A stretch of DNA of 64,000 nucleotides. Origin: Cellulomonas sp. JH27-2 (GTDB taxonomy: Bacteria; Actinomycetota; Actinomycetes; Actinomycetales; Cellulomonadaceae). The stretch lies in NCBI RefSeq assembly GCF_014837175.1, contig NZ_JACYFR010000003.1:558001-622000 (forward strand). The letters are read 5' to 3'. Shown in pieces: positions 23,920 to 32,086 of this stretch. Position numbers and translations under genes: made by a program. The first letter of the stretch is position 1; each line of letters begins with the position of its first letter. Under the pieces are notes generated by a model. It searched no databases. It was not told the origin of the DNA and was given only the letters and a program-made list of their open reading frames with translations.

Positions 23920-23957
23920 CCGAAGGCCGGTCGCCCCACGGGGTGGCCGGCCTTCGG
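23920..23957. terminator. Terminator after eno
   Basis: CCGAAGGCCGG pairs with CCGGCCTTCGG (11 bp), and the stem continues with further pairs including two wobbles to a 4-nt loop. It starts 8 nt after the eno stop. Confidence 0.8.
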
Positions 23958-24063
23958 CGTGCCCGCGCCGAGCCGGCGCCGTGTGGGTGGCGCGTGATGG
24001 GGTGACACCCCGAGGTCTGCCCGGGTCCGGAGGAACGCGGGCGATGCGGGGCACAATCGACCC

Positions 24064-24834
24064 ATGCCAACCCCGCGCCGCCCCGCCGACCCGCGCGCCG
24101 CGGGCACCGGATCGGTGCGGCGCCCGTCGCCCGCACGCCCCGGACCTGCGGCGACACCCTCGGCGGGCGCCCCGGCATCGGGCGGGACCTCGGGCCGGTT
24201 GGGTGCACCGCCGTCGTCGGCGGTGCGTCCCTCGTCGTCGCGCCCCGGAACGCGCCCGCGCGGACGCGGCCCCGCGACGCCCGCGCGCGGCACCGCCGCG
24301 GTCGAGCACGTGCGCCCCGGCGTCCCGCGCATGTTCTCGGTGCGCGCCATCGTGTTCGGCCTCGTCATCGTCATGGCCTTCGTGCTCGTCTACCCGACGC
24401 TGAACTCCTACATCCGTGAGCAGGCCGCGCTCGCCGACCTCCGTGCGCAGGTCGAGGCCGCGAAGGCCCGCAACGACGACCTCTCGGCCGACGTGAAGCG
24501 GTGGGACGACCCCGCGTACGTCGTCGCGCAGGCCCGCGAGCGACTCTCGTTCGTCCTGCCCGGGGAGACCCCGTACCGCGTCGTCGACCCGCAGACCGCG
24601 CCGGACGCGCCCGTCGCCGAGGACGGACCCAAGTCCGTGCTCGACGACAGCGCCACCAAGCCCTGGTACGCATCCGTCCTGGACTCCGTCGAGATCGCCG
24701 GCAACCTCCCGGTCGACGCCGGCTCCGGCACCACGACGACCCCGTCGGACGCGACGAAGTCCGCCGACAAGTCGACGAAGGGCTCCACGGACACCTCGAA
24801 GCAGCCCGCCGAGTCTGACCCGGCGAAGGAGTAG
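24064..24834 (+). CDS. DivIC/FtsB-like septum formation initiator
   Basis: A 256-residue bitopic divisome protein that should bridge FtsL and FtsQ at the septum. The first ~90 residues are a Pro/Arg/Ala-rich, probably disordered cytoplasmic tail, long for the family and typical of actinobacteria. One membrane segment (AIVFGLVIVMAFVLVY) is followed by a short coiled coil (EQAALADLRAQVEAAKARND) and the conserved DPAYVVAQARERLSFVLPGE. The tail is Thr/Ser/Lys-rich. It sits between eno and DUF501, the usual actinobacterial place. CACAAT 6 nt before the ATG may be a -10 for a leaderless message. Confidence 0.88.
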   Translation: MPTPRRPADPRAAGTGSVRRPSPARPGPAATPSAGAPASGGTSGRLGAPPSSAVRPSSSRPGTRPRGRGPATPARGTAAVEHVRPGVPRMFSVRAIVFGLVIVMAFVLVYPTLNSYIREQAALADLRAQVEAAKARNDDLSADVKRWDDPAYVVAQARERLSFVLPGETPYRVVDPQTAPDAPVAEDGPKSVLDDSATKPWYASVLDSVEIAGNLPVDAGSGTTTTPSDATKSADKSTKGSTDTSKQPAESDPAKE

Positions 24835-24864
24835 CTCCCGGTCACCGAGTTCGAGTCCTGGCGC

Positions 24865-24894
24865 CGAGATCGAGCCCTGAAACCCTCGATCTCG
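24865..24894. terminator. Hairpin after the DivIC/FtsB-like gene
   Basis: CGAGATCGAG and CTCGATCTCG form a perfect 10-bp stem with a 10-nt loop, about 30 nt after the stop. Further CGAG copies flank it. Confidence 0.6.
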
Positions 24895-25001
24895 CGCGTA
24901 TCCCTCGAGCTCGAGACAGCGTGCGGGCCGGCGTGGGCGAGAATGGGACCGCGCGGGTCGGACGACGATCACCGCGGAGCCCCTCGTCGAACGGAAGCAC
25001 A

Positions 25002-25505
25002 GTGAGCACCACGCCCGGCACGGCCGTGACGGATCGCGACCTCGAGGTGCTGGCCGAGCAGCTCGGTCGGGTGCCGCGCGGGGTCGTCGGGATCGCGGCG
25101 CGGTGCGTGTGCGGGCGCCCGCTCGTCGTGCGGACCGCCCCGCGCCTGGACGACGGGTCGCCGTTCCCCACCACCTACTACCTGACGTGCCCGCCGGCGG
25201 TCGCGGCGGTGAGCACGCTCGAGGCCTCGGGTCTGATGAAGGAGCTCACGGCTCGGTTGGCCGACGACGACGAGCTCGCGGCCGCCTACCAGCGCGCGCA
25301 CGAGGCCTACCTCGCGGACCGCGAGGAGCTGGGGCACGTCGAGGAGATCGCGGGCATCTCGGCGGGCGGGATGCCGACGCGGGTCAAGTGCCTGCACGTC
25401 GTCGTCGGGCACGCGCTGGCCGCCGGCCCCGGCGTGAACCCGATCGGCGACGAGGTCCTGGGCCTGATCCGCGACGAGTGGCGTCCGGACCGCTGCACCT
25501 GCTGA
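25002..25505 (+). CDS. DUF501 domain protein
   Basis: A 167-residue conserved actinobacterial protein of unknown function. Recognisable family landmarks are the CVCGRP motif (about residue 35), TYYLTCPPAV, and near the C-terminus TRVKCLHVVVGHALA followed by NPIGDEV. The Cys/His content could suggest metal binding, which is inference. GTG 25002 has GGAAG upstream. Lies between the divisome gene and ppx, a conserved order. Confidence 0.85.
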   Translation: MSTTPGTAVTDRDLEVLAEQLGRVPRGVVGIAARCVCGRPLVVRTAPRLDDGSPFPTTYYLTCPPAVAAVSTLEASGLMKELTARLADDDELAAAYQRAHEAYLADREELGHVEEIAGISAGGMPTRVKCLHVVVGHALAAGPGVNPIGDEVLGLIRDEWRPDRCTC

Positions 25506-25572
25506 CCCCTGCCCCCGCGGCCGCCGCCGAGACCGGGCGGACTGTGTCGGTGACCGGTGCGAGGATGTGCGC

Positions 25573-26526
25573 GTGACTCGTGTGGCTGCCATCGACTGCG
25601 GGACCAACTCCATCCGACTCCTCGTCGCCGACGTGGACCTGGCGGCGGGCACGCTCGTCGACCTGGACCGCCGCATGGAGGTGGTGCGGCTCGGCCAGGG
25701 GGTCGACCGCACGGGTCGGATCGCGCCCGAGGCGCTCGAGCGCACGCTGGACGCGTCGCGCCGCTACGCCGCGATCTGCGACGACCTGGGCGTCGAGGTG
25801 GTGCGGTTCGTCGCGACGTCGGCGTCGCGCGACGCTGAGAACCGCGACGACTTCGTCCGCGGCGTGCAGGACGCGCTGGGTGTGGAGCCCGAGGTCGTCG
25901 AGGGGACCGAGGAGGCCGCACTGTCGTTCCGCGGCGCCACCGGCGTGCTCGCCGGCGCTCACCCGGGACCGTTCCTGGTGGTCGACCTGGGCGGCGGCTC
26001 CACCGAGGTGGTGCTGGGTTCGGAGTCACCGACCGCCGCCTTCTCGATGGACGTCGGCTGCGTGCGGATGACCGAGCGGCACCTGCTGGGGGACCCGCCG
26101 ACGCGCGAGCAGGTCGCCGCCGCCGTCGCGGACGTGCGCGCCGCGCTCGACGAGGCCGGGTCCGTGGTCCCGTTCGGCCGGGCCGTGACGCTCGTCGGGC
26201 TGGCGGGCTCCGTCACCACCGTCACCGCGCACGCCCTGGGACTGCCCGCCTACGACCCGCACGCCATCGACGGCGCCGTGCTGACCGTCGCCGACACGCT
26301 CGCCGCGTGCGACGACCTGCTGGGCCGCACGCGTGAGCAGCGCGCCGAGCTGGGCTTCATGCACCCCGGCCGCGTCGACGTGATCGGCGCGGGTGCGCTC
26401 GTCTGGCGCGAGGTGGTGACGCGCGTGCGCGACGAGGTCGTCGCCGCGGGCGGCACGCTGGACAGCGTCGTCACGAGCGAGCACGACATCCTCGACGGCA
26501 TCGCCTGGAGTGCCGCCGAGCGCTGA
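25573..26526 (+). CDS. Ppx/GppA family exopolyphosphatase
   Basis: A 317-residue ASKHA-fold phosphatase expected to cleave polyphosphate or pppGpp. The phosphate-1 motif is AAIDCGTNSIRLLVAD and the phosphate-2 motif is FLVVDLGGGSTEVVLG; LVGLAGSVTT follows. It lacks the C-terminal HD domain of E. coli GppA, as short actinobacterial Ppx proteins do. GTG 25573 is preferred over 25567 because GAGGAT ends 6 nt before it and could serve as a -10 for a leaderless message or as a ribosome site. Followed at once by a large perfect hairpin. Confidence 0.88.
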   Translation: MTRVAAIDCGTNSIRLLVADVDLAAGTLVDLDRRMEVVRLGQGVDRTGRIAPEALERTLDASRRYAAICDDLGVEVVRFVATSASRDAENRDDFVRGVQDALGVEPEVVEGTEEAALSFRGATGVLAGAHPGPFLVVDLGGGSTEVVLGSESPTAAFSMDVGCVRMTERHLLGDPPTREQVAAAVADVRAALDEAGSVVPFGRAVTLVGLAGSVTTVTAHALGLPAYDPHAIDGAVLTVADTLAACDDLLGRTREQRAELGFMHPGRVDVIGAGALVWREVVTRVRDEVVAAGGTLDSVVTSEHDILDGIAWSAAER

Positions 26527-26542
26527 CCGGGCTCCTCGACAT

Positions 26543-26595
26543 CGCGATCGCTCTGCGATTGTTCGCGTGAGCCGAACAATCGCAGAGCGATCGCG
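26543..26595. terminator. Perfect 23-bp hairpin after ppx
   Basis: Arms at 26543-26565 and 26573-26595 are perfectly complementary over 23 bp with a 7-nt loop, followed by TTTCT. Each arm holds GCGATCGC. It begins 17 nt after the ppx stop and should work as a strong intrinsic terminator insulating the padR unit. Confidence 0.85.
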
Positions 26596-26641
26596 TTTCT
26601 CGCCCGTCGGAACCCCGGTGCGTGTCGGTGTGTCGGTCTGG

Positions 26642-26668
26642 ACGGTACTGCGCGGTGCGCGGTACCGT
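26642..26668. promoter_or_regulatory. Likely PadR operator upstream of padR
   Basis: A 27-bp dyad with arms ACGGTAC and GTACCGT at the ends and nested GCGC pairs inside; 11 of 13 positions are symmetric. It lies 54 bp ahead of the padR start, where autoregulators of this family usually bind over their own promoter. Operator function is inferred. Confidence 0.5.
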
Positions 26669-26722
26669 GTGCCTCGCGGGAGTCGGAGGGGCTCCCGCCA
26701 CCAGCCACGGAAGGGGGCGGCC

Positions 26723-27052
26723 TTGGACACGACGCAGCTGCTCAAAGGGGTGCTCGACGTCGCGGTCCTCGCGGTCGTCTCGCAGGAGGACGGGTACGGC
26801 TACGACGTCGTGCGACGACTGCGCGCCGCGGGCCTCGAGGAGGTGGGCGACGCATCGGTGTACGGCACGCTGCGCCGCCTGTACTCGTCGGGCGCGCTGA
26901 CGTCGTACGTCGTGCCGAGCGACGAGGGCCCGCACCGCAAGTACTACGGGATCAACGCGCAGGGGCGGGCGATGCTCGACGCGCAGCGCAAGGACTGGCA
27001 GAGCTTCGCGGGCACCATGACGGGCCTGCTCGAGACGGAGGACGCACGATGA
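26723..27052 (+). CDS. PadR family transcriptional regulator
   Basis: A 109-residue winged-helix repressor of the short PadR (subfamily 2) type. LLKGVLDVAVLAVVSQEDGYGYDVV opens it, ASVYGTLRRLYSSGAL holds the recognition helix and GPHRKYYGINAQG forms the wing. A C-terminal helix would dimerise it. TTG 26723 is preceded by AAGGGGG about 10 nt upstream, and DTTQLLKGVLD is the expected N-terminus. Its stop overlaps the next gene as ATGA. A dyad upstream fits autoregulation. The effector is unknown, though PadR/HAAS pairs often respond to membrane or antibiotic stress. Confidence 0.88.
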   Translation: MDTTQLLKGVLDVAVLAVVSQEDGYGYDVVRRLRAAGLEEVGDASVYGTLRRLYSSGALTSYVVPSDEGPHRKYYGINAQGRAMLDAQRKDWQSFAGTMTGLLETEDAR

Positions 27053-28134
27053 GCATGCTCGAAGCCCCCGCCGCGGACGTCGAGGCCTACGCGGCCGCCG
27101 TCCGCCGGGCCCTCGCGGACCTGACCCCGGAGCAGGTCGACGACCTGACCGACGACCTCGAGGTCGCCCTCGCCGACGCCCTGGCCGACGACCACCGCGC
27201 GACGACGGGCGCCGGCCTCGTCGGGCTGTTCGGCACCCCCGAGGCCTATGCCGCCGAGCTGCGCACGGCTGCGGGTCTCGCGACCGGCACGTTCCGCAAG
27301 CGCGGCGGCTCGGTGGGTGATGTCGCCGCCCGGTTCCGGACGTCGCTGCTCGACAGCCTCGCGCCGCTGCGCGCGCAGCCGTGGTGGCCCGGTCTCGCCG
27401 CGTTCGCGCGGTCCCTCGCGCCGCTGTGGTGGGTCGCGCGTGGGTGGGTCTGCTACGCGATCTGCGGCGCGGTGCTCGGCCTCGGGATCCCGCCGCGAGG
27501 GCTGTTCGCATGGGTCGTGCTGCTGGCGTTCGTCGTGGTGAGCGCGCAGTGGGGGCGCGGAATGTGGCTCTCGCACCCGATGCTCCGCGCGGCGAGGTGG
27601 ACGGCGAGCATCGTGGCGATCGTCGTCGCGATCCCCCTGCTCGCGACGTACGGAGGCCCGCAGGTGAGCGGCTCCTCGTACACCGTGTACCCGGCGACCG
27701 GCGTCTGGGTCGACGAGCGGGCCGCTGAGAACCTGTTCGTCTACGACTCCTCCGGGCAGCCCGTCCCGGGCGCGCAGGTCTTCGACGACCGGGGGCAGCC
27801 GGTCCTCGTCGACGAGGGCGGGTACGGCGCGGGCTGGAGCGACGAGAACGGGAACTGGGTCGACGCGGCGCCCGCAGTCTCGGCGGACGGACGGCCGCAC
27901 TGGAACGCCTATCCGTTGCGAGGCGCTGCGGCCGGCGACCCCGACGCGCCGGCCGACGACCCGGCCTCCGTGGCCGAGCCGGCGTGGCCGTTCGCCCAGG
28001 CCGGTGCGGTCCTGCTGCCCTCCGACCTGACTGCTCGCGACCCCGCGCCGTCTGCGTCGCCCGCAGCCTCCTCGCCGGCGGTGTCGGCGCCCGCATCGCC
28101 GGAACCCTCACCTGCAGAGTCGCCTGCAGACTGA
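27049..28134 (+). CDS. HAAS-domain membrane protein partnered with PadR
   Basis: A 361-residue protein. The N-terminal ~80 residues form a HAAS-type alpha-helical domain (YAAAVRRALADLTPEQVDDLTDDLEVAL; LFGTPEAYAAELRTAAGL), the usual partner encoded with PadR regulators. Three to four membrane segments follow (about residues 120-210), then an external-looking region and a long Pro/Ala/Ser tail. The ATG overlaps the padR stop. It may sense the envelope and feed back on PadR; this is by analogy only. Confidence 0.75.
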   Translation: MSMLEAPAADVEAYAAAVRRALADLTPEQVDDLTDDLEVALADALADDHRATTGAGLVGLFGTPEAYAAELRTAAGLATGTFRKRGGSVGDVAARFRTSLLDSLAPLRAQPWWPGLAAFARSLAPLWWVARGWVCYAICGAVLGLGIPPRGLFAWVVLLAFVVVSAQWGRGMWLSHPMLRAARWTASIVAIVVAIPLLATYGGPQVSGSSYTVYPATGVWVDERAAENLFVYDSSGQPVPGAQVFDDRGQPVLVDEGGYGAGWSDENGNWVDAAPAVSADGRPHWNAYPLRGAAAGDPDAPADDPASVAEPAWPFAQAGAVLLPSDLTARDPAPSASPAASSPAVSAPASPEPSPAESPAD

Positions 28135-28143
28135 CGGTCCGGC

Positions 28144-28189
28144 GAACGCCACGCCGTGTGCGCGGGCCCGATCGCTCGGCGTGGCGTTC
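28144..28189. terminator. Terminator after the PadR/HAAS operon
   Basis: GAACGCCACGCCG (28144-28156) and CGGCGTGGCGTTC (28177-28189) form a perfect 13-bp stem with a 20-nt loop, beginning 10 nt after the stop. Confidence 0.7.
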
Positions 28190-28355
28190 ACCGCGATGCA
28201 CCGAGGTCGTGACGTGGAGAGCGCGCGAGGGAGCGGGCGCGAGGTGCGCCGCCGACCCCTGCGGGACGGCCGGAGTCGCGGAACTCACATCCCGATATAG
28301 GGGGATGTGCGCAGTATCACCGTTGTGCGGGGAGGTGTGAACGGAGCCTGCGGAC

Positions 28356-28361
28356 TACCGT
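28356..28361 (+). promoter_or_regulatory. -10 element for leaderless ndh transcript
   Basis: TACCGT lies 6 nt before ATG 28368. The intervening TGAGGT could also act as a weak ribosome site, so leaderless translation is likely but not certain. Confidence 0.45.
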
Positions 28362-28367
28362 TGAGGT

Positions 28368-29843
28368 ATGCCTACGACTGCCTCGACCCAGGTTGACGCC
28401 GCCTCCACGCCGGCCGCCAAGTCCCGCAAGGTTCCGCGCGTCGTCGTCCTCGGCGGCGGCACGGTCGGGCTGTACACGGCCCGACGTCTGCGCAAGCGTC
28501 TCGGCAAGCGCGAGGCGGCCATCGTCGTCGTCGACCCGCGCCCGTACATGACGTACGCGCCCTTCCTGCCCGAGGCCGCGGCCGGCTCGATCGACGCCCG
28601 CAACGTGGTCGCCCCGCACCGCCGCGCGCTCAAGGGCGTCGACGTGCTGCAGGGCAAGGTCAGCAACATCAAGCACGCCGAGCGCACGGTCGAGATCACG
28701 CCCGAGGAGGGCGAGCCGTACTGGATCACGTACGACCACCTCGTCGTCGGCCTCGGTTCCGTGGCGCGCACGCTGCCCATCCCGGGCCTGGCGGAGCAGG
28801 CGATCGGCTTCAAGAACGTCGAAGAGGCCATCGCGGTCCGCAACCACATCCTCAACCGGATCGACATCGCGTCGTCCACGTGGGACCCGGAGCTGCGCAA
28901 GCGCATGCTGACGTTCGTCTTCGTGGGCGGCGGGTTCGCCGGCATCGAGGCGCTCGCCGAGCTCGAGGACATCGCGCGCTACACCGTGCGCCACTACAAG
29001 CAGATCGAGCAGAACGAGCTCCGGTTCGTGCTGGTCGAGGGCAGCCCCCGCATCCTCCCCGAGGTCAGCGAGGAGCTGGGCGGCTACACGCTCGAGCAGC
29101 TGCGCAAGCGCAACATCGAGATCTACCTGTCCACGTTCCTGTCGAGCTGCGTCGACGGCCACGTCGTCCTGTCGAACAAGACGGAGTTCGACGCCGAGAC
29201 CATCGTCTGGACCGCGGGCGTCAAGGCCAACCCGGTGCTGCAGCACTCGGACCTGCCGCTGGACCAGCTGGGCCGCGTCACGGTCAACGCCGCGCTCCAG
29301 GTGATCGACGCCGAGGGCACCGTCGTCCCGGACGCCTACGCCGCCGGTGACTGCGCCGCCGTCCCGGACCTGTACAACCCCGGCAAGTTCTGCCCGCCGA
29401 ACGCCCAGCACGCGCTGCGTGAGGGCAACCACCTGGGCGACAACCTGGCGCGCGTCCTGCGCTCGGCCGAGGTCACCGAGTACAAGCACAAGAACATCGG
29501 CGCCGTCGCCTCGCTCGGCATGTACAAGGGCGTCGCGCAGATGTTCGGCAAGATCAAGGTCCGCGGCTTCCCGGCCTGGGTCCTGCACCGCTCGTACCAC
29601 GTGTTCGCGATGCCGACCGTGAACCGCAAGCTGCGCATCATGGCCGGCTGGACGGGCTCGATCCTGCTGCGTCGCGAGGTGGTCCCGCTGGGTTCGCTGC
29701 ACGACCCGCGCGCCGAGTTCCGCGACGCGTCCGTGCCGCCCAAGCCCAAGCAGGCCGACCCGGCGCTGCCCCCGGCCAAGGAGGAGGCGGGCTCGCCCGC
29801 CAAGGCGGAGTCCGACGCGAAGAAGCCCGCCACCGCCCAGTGA
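28368..29843 (+). CDS. ndh: Type II NADH dehydrogenase (NDH-2)
   Basis: A 491-residue single-subunit flavoprotein that oxidises NADH and reduces quinone at the inner face of the membrane without pumping protons. The FAD-binding motif is VVVLGGGTVGLYTARRL (about residue 25), the NADH-binding motif is FVFVGGGFAGIEALAEL (about residue 185), and FAD contact is in AYAAGDCAAVPD. The ~45-residue C-terminal tail is Lys/Pro/Ala-rich, longer than usual and probably disordered. Its stop overlaps the DUF1990 gene as GTGA. Confidence 0.92.
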   Translation: MPTTASTQVDAASTPAAKSRKVPRVVVLGGGTVGLYTARRLRKRLGKREAAIVVVDPRPYMTYAPFLPEAAAGSIDARNVVAPHRRALKGVDVLQGKVSNIKHAERTVEITPEEGEPYWITYDHLVVGLGSVARTLPIPGLAEQAIGFKNVEEAIAVRNHILNRIDIASSTWDPELRKRMLTFVFVGGGFAGIEALAELEDIARYTVRHYKQIEQNELRFVLVEGSPRILPEVSEELGGYTLEQLRKRNIEIYLSTFLSSCVDGHVVLSNKTEFDAETIVWTAGVKANPVLQHSDLPLDQLGRVTVNAALQVIDAEGTVVPDAYAAGDCAAVPDLYNPGKFCPPNAQHALREGNHLGDNLARVLRSAEVTEYKHKNIGAVASLGMYKGVAQMFGKIKVRGFPAWVLHRSYHVFAMPTVNRKLRIMAGWTGSILLRREVVPLGSLHDPRAEFRDASVPPKPKQADPALPPAKEEAGSPAKAESDAKKPATAQ

Positions 29844-30379
29844 GCCACTTCACGCTCCGGCCCACGCCGGATGCCGTGCTGCGACGAGCCCGTCTCTCGA
29901 CCGAGGTCGAGCAGGCGGGCTCGTTCGCGTCCCCGCCCGCGGGTGCGCACGAGCTGTGGCGGGCTGCCGAGTTCGAGGGGTCGTTCGCGCGCGCGCGCGA
30001 CGGGCTGTTCCGCTGGGACGTGCAGCGCGGCGCGGGGCTCAAGGTCCTGGCCGACGGTCCGGTGCGGGTCGGCGGCACGGTTGTCGTCGGGCTGCACCTC
30101 GGGCCGGTCTGGGCGCTCGCGCCCAGCCGCGTGATCGCGGTGGTTGACGACGACGAGGCCGCCGGGTTCACCTACGCCACGCTGCCCGGCCACCCGGAGC
30201 TCGGGGTCGAGGAGTTCATGCTCACGCGCGTCGGCGACCGCGTGCGCTTCGAGCTCCACGCGGTGAGCACCCAGGCCACGGTTCCGGCGCGGCTCGCGCC
30301 GCCGGTCGCGCGCTGGGTGCAGTCGGTCGTCACGGACCGCTACCTGCGCGCCGCCGCGGACATCGCCGCCGGGCGCTGA
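29840..30379 (+). CDS. DUF1990 family protein
   Basis: A 179-residue conserved bacterial/plant protein of unknown function. GLFRWDVQRGAGLKVLADGPVRVGGTVVV and FTYATLPGHPELGVEEFML are the family landmarks. GTG 29840 overlaps the ndh stop by 4 nt, so the two are co-translated. No signal peptide or membrane segment is evident. A tRNA gene follows 26 nt later on the same strand. Confidence 0.82.
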   Translation: MSHFTLRPTPDAVLRRARLSTEVEQAGSFASPPAGAHELWRAAEFEGSFARARDGLFRWDVQRGAGLKVLADGPVRVGGTVVVGLHLGPVWALAPSRVIAVVDDDEAAGFTYATLPGHPELGVEEFMLTRVGDRVRFELHAVSTQATVPARLAPPVARWVQSVVTDRYLRAAADIAAGR

Positions 30380-30405
30380 CGCCCTGGCAGGATGAGCCTG
30401 CACCA

Positions 30406-30479
30406 GCCCCCGTAGCCCAATCGGCAGAGGCAGTCGGCTTAAACCCGACCCAGTGTGGGTTCGAGTCCCACCGGGGGCA
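30406..30479 (+). tRNA. tRNA with UAA anticodon (tRNA-Leu-like, short variable loop)
   Basis: A complete cloverleaf of 74 nt without an encoded CCA. The acceptor stem is GCCCCCG/CGGGGGC, and the D-arm has a 3-bp stem (GCC/GGC) with an 11-nt loop CAATCGGCAGA. The anticodon stem is GTCGG/CCGAC with loop CTTAAAC, giving anticodon TAA (30440-30442). The T-arm is GTGGG/CCCAC with loop TTCGAGT, and the discriminator base is A. The anticodon reads UUA (Leu), and the D-arm and A73 match leucine tRNAs. However, the variable region is only CCAGT (5 nt) instead of the long arm normal for tRNA-Leu. Charging identity is therefore inferred. Confidence 0.88.
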
Positions 30480-30491
30480 CACCGCAGGAGC

Positions 30492-31040
30492 TCACTGCCG
30501 GGGTGACGCGTGCGCGACGAGCTCGTCGAGCATCAGACCCAGGTCGATGAGCCGGCGCGCGTCGGGGGCGAAGTCGCCGCCCGCGTCGAACTCGGTGAAG
30601 TTCGAGAGCGGGACCTGCGCCCGGATGTCGTGCATCCAGAAGTTGGCGATCACCTGGCGCCACTGCTCCACCGCCCGGATCCCGCTCGTCGAGCCGTACG
30701 AGACGAACGCGACAGCCTTGCCGTTCCACTCCGGCCCCAGCGAGTCGACGGCGTTCTTGAACGCGCCGGGCAGGCCGTGGTTGTACTCCGGCGTCACGAA
30801 GACGTAGGCGTCGCACGCGTCGATCGCCTCGCTCCAGGCGGTGACGGCGGCCGACGCGTACTGCTTCCCGGCCGCCGCGGGGAGCGTGTGCTCGGTCAGC
30901 AGCGGGACGTCGAACGTCCGCAGGTCGACGAGCACGTACTCCGCGTCCCCGCGCTCCTGCCCCGCCGCCAGCACCCAGCGGCCCACCTGGCCGCCGCGGC
31001 GCCCGTCGCGGATCGATCCGACGACGATCCCGATCCTCAT
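30492..31040 (-). CDS. NADPH-dependent FMN reductase family protein
   Basis: A 182-residue flavodoxin-fold reductase using NAD(P)H to reduce FMN or quinone-like substrates. The phosphate-binding loop is IVVGSIRDGRRGGQVGRW at the N-terminus, and VTPEYNHGLPGAFKNAVD is the family signature near residue 80. ATG 31040 has AGGAGCAGCGC upstream; the ORF extends 10 residues further but those lack a ribosome site. It ends 12 nt from the tRNA on the opposite strand and probably follows the siderophore-interacting gene in one transcript (66-bp gap). Confidence 0.88.
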   Translation of the reverse strand: MRIGIVVGSIRDGRRGGQVGRWVLAAGQERGDAEYVLVDLRTFDVPLLTEHTLPAAAGKQYASAAVTAWSEAIDACDAYVFVTPEYNHGLPGAFKNAVDSLGPEWNGKAVAFVSYGSTSGIRAVEQWRQVIANFWMHDIRAQVPLSNFTEFDAGGDFAPDARRLIDLGLMLDELVAHASPRQ

Positions 31041-31106
31041 GCGCTGCTCCTGTCCTCGTGAGACTGCCATCTCATCAGGGGCGCACGGGTCCGGCCACGC
31101 GAACGG

Positions 31107-31955
31107 TCAGACGACAGCGGCCTGCTCGTCGGCCTCCACGGCCTCGTTCCACGCGCGCTTGCCCTCGCGCCAGCCCTCGTCGTCGACGCCCAGGCGCCAG
31201 TAGCCGGACGCGGACAGGTCCTCGCGGGTGAGGCCCCGCTCCAGGCGCAGCCACCGGCGCAGCGTGCGCACGGCTCCGGCCTCGCCGTGGACGAACGCGC
31301 CGATGCGGCCGTCGGGGAGCTCGAGAGCGAGCGCGGTCTCGACGAGCGCGGCGCCGGGGACGCCCTCGCCGGTGTGGACCCAGCGGACGTCGACGCCGGC
31401 GGGTGCGGCCAGGTCGAGCTGGTCGTGCGCGTCGTGCACCTCGATCACGGCCGTGCCGCGCGCGTCGTCGCGCAGCCGCTCGAGCGCCACCGCGATCGCG
31501 GGCAGGGCGCTCGCGTCGCCGAGCAGCAGGTGGTGCTCGACGTCGTCGGACGGCGACCACGCACCGCCGGGGCCCATGATCAGCACCTCGTCGCCGGGCC
31601 GTGCCGTCGCGGCCCACGGGCCGGCCAGTCCTTCGTCGCCGTGCACGACCAGGTCCAGCGTGATCGTGCCCTCGCCGTACTCCCGCACGGTATACGCGCG
31701 CAGGCGCGGCGCCTCGCCCTCGGGCAGGGTCGCCCTGACCGCCTCGAGGTCGAGCCGGCCGTCGGGCAGCAGCGGACGGTCGCCCGCGGGCAGGAACATG
31801 AGCTTGACGTAGGAGTCCGCGTCGTCGCGGGCGACGAATGCGGCCATCCCCGGGCCGCCGACGACCATGCGGACGAGCCCGGGCGTCAGGCGCTCGGTGC
31901 CCAGGACCTGGGCGACGACAGGGCTCGGACGGCGACGGGGTGCGGGTTCGGTCAC
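31107..31955 (-). CDS. Siderophore-interacting FAD-binding protein (ferric reductase)
   Basis: A 282-residue flavoprotein of the ViuB/SIP family that reduces iron in imported ferric-siderophores to free it. The FAD-binding motif RLRAYTVREY is near residue 84, LDLVVHGDEGLAGPWA follows, and HLLLGDASALPAIAVALERL lies in the C-terminal NAD(P)H-binding domain, which ends with SGYWRLG. GTG 31955 is chosen because a -10 (TAGGGT) ends 7 nt upstream, indicating a leaderless message. No siderophore transporter is encoded nearby. The downstream FMN reductase may act with it. Confidence 0.9.
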   Translation of the reverse strand: MTEPAPRRRPSPVVAQVLGTERLTPGLVRMVVGGPGMAAFVARDDADSYVKLMFLPAGDRPLLPDGRLDLEAVRATLPEGEAPRLRAYTVREYGEGTITLDLVVHGDEGLAGPWAATARPGDEVLIMGPGGAWSPSDDVEHHLLLGDASALPAIAVALERLRDDARGTAVIEVHDAHDQLDLAAPAGVDVRWVHTGEGVPGAALVETALALELPDGRIGAFVHGEAGAVRTLRRWLRLERGLTREDLSASGYWRLGVDDEGWREGKRAWNEAVEADEQAAVV

Positions 31956-31962
31956 GAGAAGG

Positions 31963-31968
31963 ACCCTA
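31963..31968 (-). promoter_or_regulatory. -10 element for leaderless siderophore-interacting gene
   Basis: On the minus strand TAGGGT ends 7 nt before the GTG start at 31955. No Shine-Dalgarno is present. Confidence 0.5.
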
Positions 31969-32086
31969 GCCCGCTGGACCGTGCGGGAGGTGTCGGGGGA
32001 GCGCCGTGTGAGACGCCGCCCGACGAGCGCATCCGGCGGACCTTCGGCGCGCGGGGCACCGAACGAGCTCCCGGTGCGAGCAGCGC

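Noticed and set aside
28144-28189. Inverted repeat as an attachment or insertion site
   Set aside because: Its position just after a stop codon and its hairpin form fit a terminator; no target duplication or mobile gene is nearby.
30406-30479. tRNA read as tRNA-Lys or a pseudo-tRNA
   Set aside because: The acceptor and T-arm look Lys-like, but the anticodon is TAA, the D-arm is leucine-type and all stems pair fully, so it is not decayed.
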